20,687 bases of DNA from an uncultured Bdellovibrio sp. (GCF_946478835.1 NZ_CAMLDV010000054.1:1-20687), one strand, 5' to 3'. Counted from the stretch's first letter, positions 5,712-14,248 are shown. The notes: generated by a model from the sequence alone, not told the origin. Numbers and translations are program-made.

Positions 5712-7700
5712 TTACCAAATGTGGACGCGTTCGCTTTCAGGCAAGGTCATTTTGTCGCCTTCCTTACACTGGAACGTTTCAGAGAAAGCGGCTTGATGTT
5801 TTACCTGCTCATTGATGCGAGCCCAACCTGCGGCATGCGGATCGGTTTTTCTCATGAGTTTATCGAAATCCGGGCGAGTCACGGAACACCACAATCTACC
5901 GTAAGCGACGAAGAATTTTTTCCTATCTTCTACGCTGCCTTTACCTTGCGGGAAAGCGGCATTGTAAGCGAATGTGAGGCCCACAAGATCGGCGACGTTT
6001 TCACCCAGAGTCAGTTTCCCATCATGATCTGCCTTCGCAAATTGATCGATCATTTTTTGACCGCGAAGATTGAACTCCATGATGTCTTTTGTCGTCATCC
6101 ACTGTTTCAGACGACCTTGAGAATCATACTTGGAGCCGCTGTCATCAATGCTGTGACCCAATTCGTGACCGATCACTGCACCCACGGCGCCTAGGTTTTC
6201 AATCACAGATCCGTCTTTGTCATAGAATGGATATTGCAAAATCCCGATAGGCAAAACGAATTTGTTTTCGTTGCTGCTATAGTACGCGTTCACTGTCAAT
6301 GGTCCCATGCCCCAAGAATCCTGATTCGCAGGTTCACGAACTTCTTTCATCGTTTTTTCCCAGCGAGCTTCGTTGTACTTCATCACGTTTTGTACGTAAT
6401 TGTTTTTTGAGTACGTACGAAGAGGCATGAAATCCCATTCTTTGTCAGTATGAGGTTTCACAAGCTGCAGGCGAGCTGTTTTGATTTTGGCGATCGCTTC
6501 CTTTTTACCTTCTTTAGAAAGCCACGTGTTTGCACTTAAGCCATCCAAGATGCTTTGGCGAATGCGTGAAGCCACTTCGTTGATCTTTGTTTCATCGAAG
6601 TTCGGAAACACCTTATCAACCAAAGCAGCGTCAAGTTCCTTCATGAAATGATCTGTAGCGACGTTCGTGCAACGCTCTTGACGATCCGGACGTTTTTGCG
6701 GGCCACCAAAGAATTTCTTTTCAAAGTTAAATCCTGTTTTGAAAAACTTTTGGTAAGCATCGTCCATCTGATCTTGCAAAGCTTTGTACAGATAAATATC
6801 TTTCCAAACCTCCAAAGGACGAGTCGTGATTTGTGCATTCACGAAATCAAAAGCCTCTGGAATCGGAGTGTTGATAACAAGTTCCGGTGGAATCTTATCA
6901 AAGACCAAACCCAATTGAAGATTTGGATATTTCTTCACAAGGTCTGCTTGCGTGCTCACGCGCTTTTCGCTCCAACGTTGGTGGCGAACGGCTGTCACAG
7001 GATATGTTTTGATAAATTCTTTTTCCAAAGCAATCACGCCTTGCGCTTTGGCTTGAGCTTCCGATTTTTTAATATGCGGATAAATATTTTGGAAGAAGAC
7101 TGTCAAAAGATTTTCGTACTCTTTCAGCAATTCCGGCTGTTCATAGTATTTGTGATCCGGAAGAAGCATGAAGTTCGCATAAAGCATGGAGTCCATTTTC
7201 TTTGGATCATCCAAATTTGGAGAAGCCCACAAGGAAACCATATTCCCCAAACCTCTTGGCATATTGGCGTGAGAATAGCGGATCAGCTCTTCGGGAGTTT
7301 TAATCTTTTCAACTTCCTGAGTGATCTTTGTAACGACAGACTTTTCATCCTTCGCTCTTTCCGGCGCATTCATGCAAGAAAGATACATATCGCGGATTTG
7401 TTCTGTGCGTGGATCCAAATCTTTTTTCAGAGGAAGTTCCTTCATGAACTTCTTTTTAACTTCTAAAAGACGCTCGCGGGAATCGCTGAATGCAAACAAG
7501 TGAATGCTGCGATCATCGCGCAGCTTGAACGCGGCTTCGGCCTTCGAACAAACGTATTTGTGAAAGTCATCACAAGGATTCACTTCAGTGTTGAGAGGAA
7601 ACTCCCTTTTTTCTGGAATCGCAGAAGAGGGGACGACAGGCTTTGCCGTTTTCGCTTGAGCTGAAAGCGCCAAACTAGAGATCAAAAGTAGTTTAAGCAT
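5712..7700 (-). CDS. M13-family zinc metallopeptidase (neprilysin/PepO-like)
   Basis: This 662-aa protein is a full-length M13 peptidase, a family that cuts oligopeptides in the periplasm or outside the cell. A signal peptide covers about residues 1-16 (ends AQA). The zinc site HELGH supplies H512, E513 and H516. The third ligand E567 and D571 lie in GENVAD. The substrate-binding NAYY block and the CxxxW-like C-terminal ending (RVHIW) are also present. The N-terminal half is the helical lid typical of the family. There is no strong ribosome site at ATG 7700. The gene is monocistronic and divergent from the lipoprotein gene. A role in breaking down prey or medium peptides is inferred. Confidence 0.95.
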   Translation of the reverse strand: MLKLLLISSLALSAQAKTAKPVVPSSAIPEKREFPLNTEVNPCDDFHKYVCSKAEAAFKLRDDRSIHLFAFSDSRERLLEVKKKFMKELPLKKDLDPRTEQIRDMYLSCMNAPERAKDEKSVVTKITQEVEKIKTPEELIRYSHANMPRGLGNMVSLWASPNLDDPKKMDSMLYANFMLLPDHKYYEQPELLKEYENLLTVFFQNIYPHIKKSEAQAKAQGVIALEKEFIKTYPVTAVRHQRWSEKRVSTQADLVKKYPNLQLGLVFDKIPPELVINTPIPEAFDFVNAQITTRPLEVWKDIYLYKALQDQMDDAYQKFFKTGFNFEKKFFGGPQKRPDRQERCTNVATDHFMKELDAALVDKVFPNFDETKINEVASRIRQSILDGLSANTWLSKEGKKEAIAKIKTARLQLVKPHTDKEWDFMPLRTYSKNNYVQNVMKYNEARWEKTMKEVREPANQDSWGMGPLTVNAYYSSNENKFVLPIGILQYPFYDKDGSVIENLGAVGAVIGHELGHSIDDSGSKYDSQGRLKQWMTTKDIMEFNLRGQKMIDQFAKADHDGKLTLGENVADLVGLTFAYNAAFPQGKGSVEDRKKFFVAYGRLWCSVTRPDFDKLMRKTDPHAAGWARINEQVKHQAAFSETFQCKEGDKMTLPESERVHIW

Positions 7701-7858
7701 GGTGATGTGTTTTCCATTATGTTGGTTAATCGTTTTAAGATGGTAATCCTGCTCTATTTCATTTTAAAGGCCTTTGAGACTATGATCGAGGGCGTTAAGG
7801 GTCTAGAAAAGTTGTCATCGGTATTCTTCCGGGATAATCGAACAGGAGGGGGATTTTT

Positions 7859-8374
7859 ATGAAACGTTTTGTTTTGCTTTTGTTGGCAACTACGGCTTTG
7901 GCCGCTTGTAAGACTGTTAAAATTGAAAACGGTGAAGTTCCTGATGAGTATCTTTCTCGCGCTAAAAAATTAGAAGGCGTGTACTCGGGTTCTTTCGAAG
8001 GCCGTCGTGGCCAATTGACGATCACATTCCAAGGTAACAAGCCTACTTTGCTTTACAAAGATTCTCGTGGCGACAGTTTGGTTATGCCAGAGTGCCGTTC
8101 TTCCATGAACGACCTTAAATGGGTTTACGTGACTCGCAAGGGTGCGGTGGAATCTGCAGGTTTTTATTTCGACCCGGGCGTTTGCATGATCGATGGACGT
8201 GAGGTTGTCTTGTCTTTTGCTGATGACTACAACACGATCCGTGTGAGCCTTTTGGACCGCCGTGTTTACGACCGTCGCTGCCGTTGGGAAGTGACAGACC
8301 CACGTCGTGGCCCGCAGGAAATCTGCGAAATCGTACAGCGCGATATGACTTTGAACGGTAAATTTTCTCGCTAA
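7859..8374 (+). CDS. Small lipoprotein of unknown function
   Basis: This 171-aa protein has a clear lipoprotein signal: MKR, a leucine-rich core and the lipobox LAAC with Cys17 as the lipid-modified residue. The mature part has short alternating strands (GVYSGSFEGRRGQLTITF) and is Arg-rich, with four further cysteines at about 79, 102, 140 and 154 that could form disulfides. I recognise no family. Residue 18 is Lys, not Asp, which by the E. coli rule favours outer-membrane sorting; this is weak evidence here. AGGAGGGGG at 7844-7852 gives a strong ribosome site. The 158-nt gap to the divergent M13 gene holds a possible GATAAT (7833-7838), but it lies too close to the ribosome site to be convincing. 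Confidence 0.85.
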   Translation: MKRFVLLLLATTALAACKTVKIENGEVPDEYLSRAKKLEGVYSGSFEGRRGQLTITFQGNKPTLLYKDSRGDSLVMPECRSSMNDLKWVYVTRKGAVESAGFYFDPGVCMIDGREVVLSFADDYNTIRVSLLDRRVYDRRCRWEVTDPRRGPQEICEIVQRDMTLNGKFSR

Positions 8375-8407
8375 TCGTTAAGGCTTTCTGCTTCAATTTC
8401 ATTTGTA

Positions 8408-8437
8408 GGGACGATCATGAAATGGCATGATCGTTCC
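8408..8437 (+). other. Hairpin over the helicase translation start
   Basis: ACGATCATG (8411-8419) and CATGATCGT (8426-8434) pair perfectly around a 6-nt loop. A G-U and two G-C pairs extend the stem to 12 bp (8408-8437). The right arm contains ATG 8427 and the stem ends four bases before ATG 8442, the two candidate starts of the helicase. No T-run follows, so it is not an intrinsic terminator. It could limit ribosome access; that is inference. Confidence 0.6.
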
Positions 8438-9683
8438 ATTCATGACACGAACTCCGATTGATCTTTCTCCTGAACAAGCTGACGCCCTGGAACTTCTTCG
8501 TTCCGGCGAAAACGTTTTCCTGACTGGCGGAGCCGGTAGCGGGAAAAGTTTTCTTGTTCGTCACTTCATGAAAGAACTCGATCCCAAAGAAATGCCGATC
8601 CTTGCAAGCACGGGAGCTGCCGCCGTTCTTTTAGGCGGACGGACTTTCCATAGTTTCTTCGGCCTAGGAATTATGGAGGGCGGGCCCGATGCGACTTATC
8701 AGCGCGCCAGCAAAGATACGCGTTTGATGTCACGCCTTCGCAAAGTCGAAGGTGTTATCATTGATGAAATCTCAATGATTCCCGGTCAGGCGCTGATGAT
8801 TGCCGAAGCCTTAGCCCAAAGAGCCCGTGAATCCAAACTTCCTTGGGGCGGCATGCGTATAATTTCTGTCGGAGATTTCGCGCAACTTCCTCCCGTCACG
8901 CAAACGGGACAACGTGATTGGTGTTTCTTGAATATGGTTTGGAATCAAAGCGGATTTCAAACGTCGATGCTATCTCACAATCAAAGAGTTTCCGACAATT
9001 TATTCCTTGATGTTTTAAGTGACGTTCGCCACGGGCTTTCCAGTGAAAGAGTGCGCGATTTTTTAAATGAACACATTCAAGAACACGATGAAGATCATCC
9101 AGGCACGCGTCTTTTCGGGCGCAAGGTGTACGCGGAAAAATTCAATGAAAAGAAACTTAACGAACTCAACGAAGAAGAAGTGACGATTGATTCGATCTAC
9201 TTTGGCTCTGAAAAACACGTTGAGCTTTTAATGAAGACAGCTCCGGTGCCGGTGAAGCTGATTTTAAAATTGGGCTGCCGAGTGATGTTTTTGCAAAACG
9301 ATCCGCAAAAGCGGTGGGTGAATGGAACACGTGGCGTGATCACGGATATTGCCACTGATAAAATCATTGTGAAAAAAGACAACGGTCGCGAAGTGCAAGT
9401 CGATAAAGCTTCTTTTGCTCTGCAAGATGCTGAAGGCAACGTCATGGCGTCTGTTATTCAATTCCCTCTGACATTGGCTTATGCAACCACGATTCATAAA
9501 AGCCAGGGAGCTACATTGGACGATTTGTGGTGCGATCTCAGTTCGTTGTGGGAGCCAGGTCATGCGTATGTCGCTTTAAGCCGCTTGCGTTCCTCAGAAG
9601 GTTTGCACTTGATCGGCTGGAGTCCTCGTTCCATTATTGTAGATCCAAAGGTATTGGATTTTTACAAACGAATGGAAAAGTAA
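8427..9683 (+). CDS. PIF1-like DNA helicase (SF1B)
   Basis: This 418-aa protein is a superfamily 1 helicase of the PIF1/RecD-like group, which unwinds DNA 5' to 3'. The Q-like motif LSPEQ is followed by Walker A GGAGSGKS (34-41), motif Ia ASTGAAA, the PIF1-typical GRTFHSFFGLG block, Walker B VIIDE (110-114), and near the C-terminus the TIHKSQGATLD and YVALSRLRSSEGL motifs. It lacks any fused accessory domain, so it is a compact form. The start is uncertain: ATG 8427 and ATG 8442 (MTRTPIDLSPEQ) are both in frame and neither has a ribosome site. It is followed after one base by the barrel-protein gene. Role in replication or repair is inferred. Confidence 0.9.
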   Translation: MIVPFMTRTPIDLSPEQADALELLRSGENVFLTGGAGSGKSFLVRHFMKELDPKEMPILASTGAAAVLLGGRTFHSFFGLGIMEGGPDATYQRASKDTRLMSRLRKVEGVIIDEISMIPGQALMIAEALAQRARESKLPWGGMRIISVGDFAQLPPVTQTGQRDWCFLNMVWNQSGFQTSMLSHNQRVSDNLFLDVLSDVRHGLSSERVRDFLNEHIQEHDEDHPGTRLFGRKVYAEKFNEKKLNELNEEEVTIDSIYFGSEKHVELLMKTAPVPVKLILKLGCRVMFLQNDPQKRWVNGTRGVITDIATDKIIVKKDNGREVQVDKASFALQDAEGNVMASVIQFPLTLAYATTIHKSQGATLDDLWCDLSSLWEPGHAYVALSRLRSSEGLHLIGWSPRSIIVDPKVLDFYKRMEK

Positions 9684-9684
9684 A

Positions 9685-10818
9685 GTGCGTCTAAAGATAA
9701 TTTCTTTTCTTTTACTCGTCAGCTCTTCTGCCATGGCTGTGAATTACGCAGGTCCCGTAGGACATCGCGAAGCATTTTTGGCAAACTCCGGTGGAGCGAT
9801 GATTGATTCGCCAGGAAATGTTTTACTAAATCCGGCAGGATTGGGTTTTCGCCAAAACAAAGAAACCGCCTTGAGTGTCAGTGGAAACGCCGTTGCTCGT
9901 CAGGAGTTTAATGTTTCTCAGTACTCTGTTGATCCAGAAGAGATGACGGTTCGTCCGCTTCTTGCAGCCAGCGTTTTTCCAACTCAGTATGGAACAATGG
10001 CTGTGTTTCTTGCTAATCCAACGGCTTTTAGAATTTATGGCGGATCTGAATACACGACCTCAGGGGTGGCTGTAAAAACATTGTTGCGTATTGATTATCA
10101 GGAACTTGCAACAGGAGTGACTTTTGCGAACACGGTAAACTCTGATTTAGCTTGGGGTGTTTCCGCAGGTGTCTCTATAGAAACGCAAAAAAGTTACGGA
10201 TACACGCGAGCTTTTCAAACAGGAGTCACGGCGGCGACGTCATTTAATTTGACGGAACAAAAAACGGTTTCTTTGTTTGTAACTCCGGGACTTCTTTATA
10301 AAGCGACAGACTTCTGGCACATAGGTCTTTCAATGAAAACGCTTGCGGATATTTCTTCGACAGCAAACACACAGCGTTTTGCAACCAGTTCAAGCTCTCC
10401 GACAACAGTGGAAGAAACGGACAAATCATTTGATCCTAATGGCACAAATCCGTTTGCGTATCGTTTAGGACAGGAATTTATTTTTTCTCCGGCGAATTCT
10501 TTGTACTTTGACGTTGTCTATGTGAGTGCAACGTCCGCTTACAACTCCAACAACGAAAAATATTTAAACGATGAAGTTTGGGAAGGCTCTTTAGGGTATC
10601 GTCACGGCTTTTCCGGTTCTTATGAATTGTTGACCGGATATGCTTACACGCAATCTCAGAATGCGGATTTCAATATGTTTTCGGCAGGTCTCTCGATGAA
10701 TCGCCGAAACAATGAATTCATTGTGGGTGTTTATTATCTTTCAAACACTCCAAAAGATGCAGCCTCAAGCGGTTTCAACTCTTACGGAGTTTTATTTTCG
10801 TCAAACGTCGAATACTAG
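9685..10818 (+). CDS. Outer-membrane beta-barrel protein (FadL/OmpP1- or UPF0164-like)
   Basis: This 377-aa protein has a signal peptide (about residues 1-18, ends AMA) and a mature part rich in alternating aromatic/small residues and Ser/Thr/Asn, as in a transmembrane barrel. The early SPGNVLLNPAGLGF block resembles FadL/OmpP1-like and UPF0164-like outer-membrane proteins. The C-terminus ends in tyrosine within a strand-like segment, a possible barrel assembly signal. The start is GTG 9685, only one base after the helicase stop and without a strong ribosome site, so translation is probably coupled. Cargo is unknown. Its pairing with a DNA helicase looks incidental. Confidence 0.72.
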   Translation: MRLKIISFLLLVSSSAMAVNYAGPVGHREAFLANSGGAMIDSPGNVLLNPAGLGFRQNKETALSVSGNAVARQEFNVSQYSVDPEEMTVRPLLAASVFPTQYGTMAVFLANPTAFRIYGGSEYTTSGVAVKTLLRIDYQELATGVTFANTVNSDLAWGVSAGVSIETQKSYGYTRAFQTGVTAATSFNLTEQKTVSLFVTPGLLYKATDFWHIGLSMKTLADISSTANTQRFATSSSSPTTVEETDKSFDPNGTNPFAYRLGQEFIFSPANSLYFDVVYVSATSAYNSNNEKYLNDEVWEGSLGYRHGFSGSYELLTGYAYTQSQNADFNMFSAGLSMNRRNNEFIVGVYYLSNTPKDAASSGFNSYGVLFSSNVEY

Positions 10819-10931
10819 TAGATCCACATCAGGTCTTTAAGCAGTCCGATCAAAAGAATGGTGAGCAGAGTCTGAATAGCCAGAGCGACATAGAACCACG
10901 CTGGTGTTTTTTCTGTGCTCTGTTTGGACAT
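10815..10931 (-). CDS. 38-aa single-pass membrane protein
   Basis: A short ORF encodes MSKQSTEKTPAWFYVALAIQ followed by TLLTILLIGLLKDLMWIY. It has a polar N-terminal tail (1-10), one membrane helix (about 12-31) and a short aromatic end. GAGGG (10936-10940) lies four bases before ATG 10931, so it is well set for translation. Its TAG stop overlaps the stop of the barrel-protein gene by 4 nt on the opposite strand. I recognise no family. Such short genes are often missed by annotation. It might be a regulator or subunit of a membrane complex, but nothing in the sequence shows which. Confidence 0.65.
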   Translation of the reverse strand: MSKQSTEKTPAWFYVALAIQTLLTILLIGLLKDLMWIY

Positions 10932-11082
10932 TCTACCCTCTGATTAAGAATCGGAGTTTATAAACAAATATGAAGTTAATTCTATTATTATTGCCCACCT
11001 TTAATTTGCAATCGCCCATATAGGTCAGAGCAGGACCAGTTTTGCCGTCATAAGCTCTTGATATTCCTAAGTTTATTCATGC

Positions 11083-11111
11083 TTGAATAACGCGCAAAAT
11101 GGGGCTACTGT
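11083..11111 (+). promoter_or_regulatory. Candidate promoter for the HPPD-led operon
   Basis: TTGAAT (11083-11088), a 17-bp spacer and TACTGT (11106-11111) form a plausible sigma70-type promoter about 55 bp before the HPPD start. The match in the -10 box is moderate. The rest of the 233-nt gap to the 38-aa gene is AT-rich and holds a GTTTATAAAC palindrome at 10956-10965, near where that gene's promoter would be. Confidence 0.35.
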
Positions 11112-11118
11112 CAGTCTG

Positions 11119-11130
11119 TTTTGATCAAAA
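11119..11130. promoter_or_regulatory. 12-bp palindrome TTTTGATCAAAA, possible operator
   Basis: A perfect 12-bp palindrome lies between the candidate promoter and the HPPD ribosome site, close to the expected transcription start. The position suits a repressor site. It does not match the TyrR box, and no regulator gene is adjacent, so any binder is unknown. Confidence 0.35.
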
Positions 11131-11164
11131 TAACCTCAGTGATTACTCTGACTTAGGGGGAACC

Positions 11165-12220
11165 ATGGCTCAGATTACAGAGAAAAATCCCATTGGACTT
11201 AATGGAGTTGATTTCATCGAATACTCCGGTCCCGATGCTCATTATTTCGAACAAGTTTTTAAGCGTTATGCGTTTAAAGAAGTAGGACAAGTTCACGGAA
11301 AAAATATCAGATTGTATCGTCAAGGCGATATCAACTACATCTTGAACTGCGAACCGCAAACTTTCGCAACGGACTTTGCGAAACTTCACGGCAATTGCAT
11401 TTGTGCAACTGGCTTCCGCGTTGTGGATGCACAACATGCTTTCAAAGAAGCTGTTGCTCGCGGTGCTCGTCCTTATGAAGGCAACGATCATCAAAAAGGC
11501 GCAACACCATTTCCGGCTATCTACGGTATCGGCGACTCTCTGATTTACTTCATGGACGATAAAAACCAAGACAAACTTTATAACGAAATCTTTCAAGTAA
11601 AACCGGAAGACAAAGCTCCCGAAGGAGTTGGTTTTAAAGTGATCGACCATTTCACAAACAACGTTCCTAAAGGTGAGATGGATAAATGGTACGAGTTTTA
11701 CGTTAAAATCTTCAACTTCTATGAAGCTCACTATTTCGATATTCGTGGTTCAAAAACAGGCCTTCTTTCAAGAGCGATGCGTTCGCCTTGTGGAAAATTC
11801 TCTGTGCCTATCAACGAACCGACAGAATCTAAATCCCAAATTCAAGAGTACTTGGATGAATACAAAGGTTCTGGAATTCAACACGTGGCTTTGTTGACGA
11901 ACGACATTCTTTCAACACTTGAGAAGTTAAAAAACAGCGACATTCAATTCCTCACTCCGCCACCTCATTCGTATTATGAGATGTTGTCGAACCGCGTGCC
12001 GAATGTAACTGAAGATTTAGGTCGTCTTGAGAAGAACGCGATTCTTGTCGACGGTGATAAGCACGGTTACTTGTTGCAAATCTTCACGAAGAACACTTTC
12101 GGTCCGATTTTCTACGAAGTGATTCAACGTAAAGGTCACGACGGTTTTGGTGACGGAAACTTCCAAGCTCTTTTTGATGCGATTGAACGCGATCAAAAGG
12201 AACGTGGTTATTTAACATAG
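11165..12220 (+). CDS. hppD: 4-hydroxyphenylpyruvate dioxygenase
   Basis: This 351-aa enzyme converts 4-hydroxyphenylpyruvate and oxygen into homogentisate and CO2, the key step of tyrosine breakdown. The C-terminal catalytic domain carries all three iron ligands: H162 (IDHFTNNV), H240 (GIQHVAL) and E318 (IFYEVIQRKG). The N-terminal half is the degenerate partner domain. ATG 11165 is preferred because AGGGGG (11155-11160) lies four bases before it; a longer form starting at 11099 would add 22 residues without support. RibD follows after 9 nt. The upstream pathway enzyme, an aromatic amino acid hydroxylase, is at 17822-19564. Homogentisate dioxygenase is not in the window. Confidence 0.95.
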   Translation: MAQITEKNPIGLNGVDFIEYSGPDAHYFEQVFKRYAFKEVGQVHGKNIRLYRQGDINYILNCEPQTFATDFAKLHGNCICATGFRVVDAQHAFKEAVARGARPYEGNDHQKGATPFPAIYGIGDSLIYFMDDKNQDKLYNEIFQVKPEDKAPEGVGFKVIDHFTNNVPKGEMDKWYEFYVKIFNFYEAHYFDIRGSKTGLLSRAMRSPCGKFSVPINEPTESKSQIQEYLDEYKGSGIQHVALLTNDILSTLEKLKNSDIQFLTPPPHSYYEMLSNRVPNVTEDLGRLEKNAILVDGDKHGYLLQIFTKNTFGPIFYEVIQRKGHDGFGDGNFQALFDAIERDQKERGYLT

Positions 12221-12229
12221 TAAGGGTGC

Positions 12230-13414
12230 ATGGAATCCATTAAGCACATTCCACTTCCAGAGCGCGGAACAAAACTCACTGAAGAGCAGGCGATGAAACT
12301 TGCCATTAGTGAGGCTTACAAAGGGGCGACGCGAGTCAGCCCCAATCCTTTGGTAGGTTCTGTGGTTTTGGATGCGCAAGGTGGATTTCTCGCTTGTGGG
12401 CATCATGAATTTTATGGCGGCCCTCACGCCGAAGTGAATGCTCTTAAAAATCTTTCTCCTGCTGAACTTAAAGACGCCCATGTTTTTGTGACTCTCGAAC
12501 CTTGTGCTCACGAAGGAAAAACTCCTTCTTGTGCCAAGATGATGGCGAAGTTGCCACTTAAAAAAGTCACATTCGGTTTGATTGATCCAAATCCTTTAGT
12601 GGCGGGACAAGGGGCCGATATTCTTCGCAATGCGGGAATTGACGCCGAAGTCTTTTCAAGCGCCTCTCCCAAAGAGGATCGTGAAATCAAAACTCAACTT
12701 GAAGAAGTGTGCGAGGCTTTCTTGTGGAATTTCCGCGAGAAAAAAGTTTTCGTCGCTTTAAAAATGGCATCGAGTCTTGATGGACAGGTGGCCTTACGTT
12801 CTGGCGAAAGTCAGTGGATCACGGGACCTGAATCGCGCGAATATGTTCATTACCTGCGCGCTTGTTACGATGCGATCTTAGTCGGAAAAGGAACGATTGA
12901 TTTTGATAATCCTTCGCTCAATGTGCGCCATCCTGAAATTAATAAAAAAAACAAAGTTGTCGTGATTGATGGTGAGGCAGAACTTTTGTATCGCTTTGCA
13001 GATTTAAAACTCTCGCAAATTCACGCTGCTTCTGATGTCTTCTGGTGTGTGGCAGAGGATATGAAAGAGAACGTCGAAAAGACTTTAAAAACTCTTTCAA
13101 TAGCTCCACAAATTGTTTTCGTAAAAACCAATGTCGGTGGGGATCTGAATCTTGAAGATCTTCTGACTCAGCTTCATCTCAAGGGACTTCGTTCCGTGAT
13201 GGTTGAAGGCGGTGCTTTTACGGCGAGTTCTTTTGTCGATCAGGGACTCGTGAACCGTATTTATATGTTCCAAGCTCCGATCATCATGGGTTCGGGTGGT
13301 TCTCGTTCGTGGACCGAGACCGTGCGAGTGCCGACAATGAAAGATAAGATTCATGTGAAGAATCCTCGATATTTGACTTTCGGGAATGACTTCATGATCA
13401 CAGGCACTTTTTAA
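12230..13414 (+). CDS. ribD: Bifunctional riboflavin deaminase/reductase RibD
   Basis: This 394-aa protein carries out two steps of riboflavin synthesis: deamination of the pyrimidine intermediate made by GTP cyclohydrolase II, then NADPH-dependent reduction of its ribosyl group. The N-terminal deaminase domain has HAE (H66, E68) and PCAHEGKTPSC, giving the zinc ligands H66, C92 and C101. The reductase domain runs from about 170 to 390, with the typical ALKMASSLDGQVA start and the VEGGAFTASSF segment. It follows HPPD by 9 nt with AAGGG just before ATG 12230. No other rib genes are near, so it lies outside a rib cluster. No FMN riboswitch is seen upstream. Confidence 0.95.
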   Translation: MESIKHIPLPERGTKLTEEQAMKLAISEAYKGATRVSPNPLVGSVVLDAQGGFLACGHHEFYGGPHAEVNALKNLSPAELKDAHVFVTLEPCAHEGKTPSCAKMMAKLPLKKVTFGLIDPNPLVAGQGADILRNAGIDAEVFSSASPKEDREIKTQLEEVCEAFLWNFREKKVFVALKMASSLDGQVALRSGESQWITGPESREYVHYLRACYDAILVGKGTIDFDNPSLNVRHPEINKKNKVVVIDGEAELLYRFADLKLSQIHAASDVFWCVAEDMKENVEKTLKTLSIAPQIVFVKTNVGGDLNLEDLLTQLHLKGLRSVMVEGGAFTASSFVDQGLVNRIYMFQAPIIMGSGGSRSWTETVRVPTMKDKIHVKNPRYLTFGNDFMITGTF

Positions 13415-13424
13415 GGAGGCCTTG

Positions 13425-13841
13425 ATGACTTCCTCTTCTTCCGCAACTGCAAATTATAGATGGACCCGCGCGAGCGACGGGGCTTTAGCCGGGGTTTGTA
13501 AGGGTCTAGCTGATGCTTTGGGTATCGAAACTTGGATATTGCGCGTCATTTGGTTGATTGCGGTCCTATGGTTCGGCACTGGAATCCTCTTTTATTTGAT
13601 CCTGGCAGTTTGCTTGCCCCGCGTCGATAGACTGGACCAAGCTCTAGATAGAAAGCTTCTTGGCGTCTGTGCTAGAATAGCAAAAAGGTATCGCATCGAG
13701 GTGGGCCTAGTCAGAACAGGCTTTGTCCTGTTAGCCCTGATAACTTTCGGTGTTGCGATCCTGGGTTACGGCCTCTGTTATTTCTTAGTTCCTAAGGCCG
13801 ATGAATCCGCAAGTCGCTCGAAGAGCGCAGGAGTATTTTAA
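13425..13841 (+). CDS. Tandem PspC-domain membrane protein
   Basis: This 138-aa protein contains two PspC domains in a row. The first (about 11-66) has the typical LAGVCKGLADALGIETWILRV pattern in its start, then a membrane helix at 42-63. The second (about 76-124) has LLGVCARIAKRYRIE and a helix at 98-120. PspC is known as an inner-membrane sensor of the phage-shock envelope response, often with PspA and PspB, none of which are visible here. AAGGAGG (13413-13419) sits five bases before ATG 13425, so I exclude the TTG at 13422. It follows RibD by 10 nt and precedes a coiled-coil protein by 5 nt. A stress-sensing role is inferred. Confidence 0.87.
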   Translation: MTSSSSATANYRWTRASDGALAGVCKGLADALGIETWILRVIWLIAVLWFGTGILFYLILAVCLPRVDRLDQALDRKLLGVCARIAKRYRIEVGLVRTGFVLLALITFGVAILGYGLCYFLVPKADESASRSKSAGVF

Positions 13842-13846
13842 TATAT

Positions 13847-14248
13847 ATGGGTGATGACAGTAGTAGGTCGATCATAAAAGCCCTCAAAAACGAATGGTCT
13901 CTTTTCTTGGAAGCCTTCCAAGGTGATAAAGAAGAAGATGCCTTTGAAACTGGAAAACTCGAAGTTCTAAGCCTTGATGAAATCCGTGAGATGACAAAGG
14001 CGCTGGTCGAGGACCGCAAGAAGATCAATCAAAAATTAGAGTCTCTTTCTAAAGAGATCGATTTGAATTCCGCAAAGCTTGAAAGTCTCCGTTTGGTTGG
14101 AGGCGAAGAAGATATCACGCTGAAACGCATTCATGAACTTAACGATCTAGGGCAGACCATGGCTCAGACGTTGTCGCGCCTGGATCACCGTCTTCGTGAA
14201 ATTCGTGAGCAAGAAAACAAGATCCAAGAGGCTTTGATCTCTTCGTAA
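13847..14248 (+). CDS. Coiled-coil protein of unknown function
   Basis: This 133-aa protein has no signal peptide or membrane segment. Residues about 40-130 are highly charged with heptad-like leucines (MTKALVEDRKKINQKLESLS, then IHELNDLGQTMAQTLSRLDH), so it is probably a long cytoplasmic helical hairpin. It lies 5 nt after the PspC gene and its stop overlaps the next start (TAATG). This suggests it works with those neighbours, perhaps as a cytoplasmic partner of the PspC protein, but it does not resemble PspA. The ribosome site AGGAG (13829-13833) is 13 bases from ATG 13847, farther than usual. Confidence 0.8.
   Translation: MGDDSSRSIIKALKNEWSLFLEAFQGDKEEDAFETGKLEVLSLDEIREMTKALVEDRKKINQKLESLSKEIDLNSAKLESLRLVGGEEDITLKRIHELNDLGQTMAQTLSRLDHRLREIREQENKIQEALISS

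Noticed and set aside
6648..7466. 272-codon plus-strand ORF within the M13 peptidase gene
   Set aside because: It lies antisense to a full-length, motif-complete peptidase, and its composition (Phe/Arg/Ile-rich) is that of an antisense frame.
7812..7838. TTGTCA/GATAAT promoter for the lipoprotein gene
   Set aside because: The spacer is 15 bp and transcription would start within the ribosome site, leaving almost no leader.
11099..11164. 22-residue N-terminal extension of HPPD
   Set aside because: It overlaps the likely promoter and operator region, and the strong ribosome site points to ATG 11165.
13847..14248. Coiled-coil protein as PspA
   Set aside because: It is 133 aa, lacks the amphipathic N-terminal helix pattern and the length of PspA (about 220 aa).
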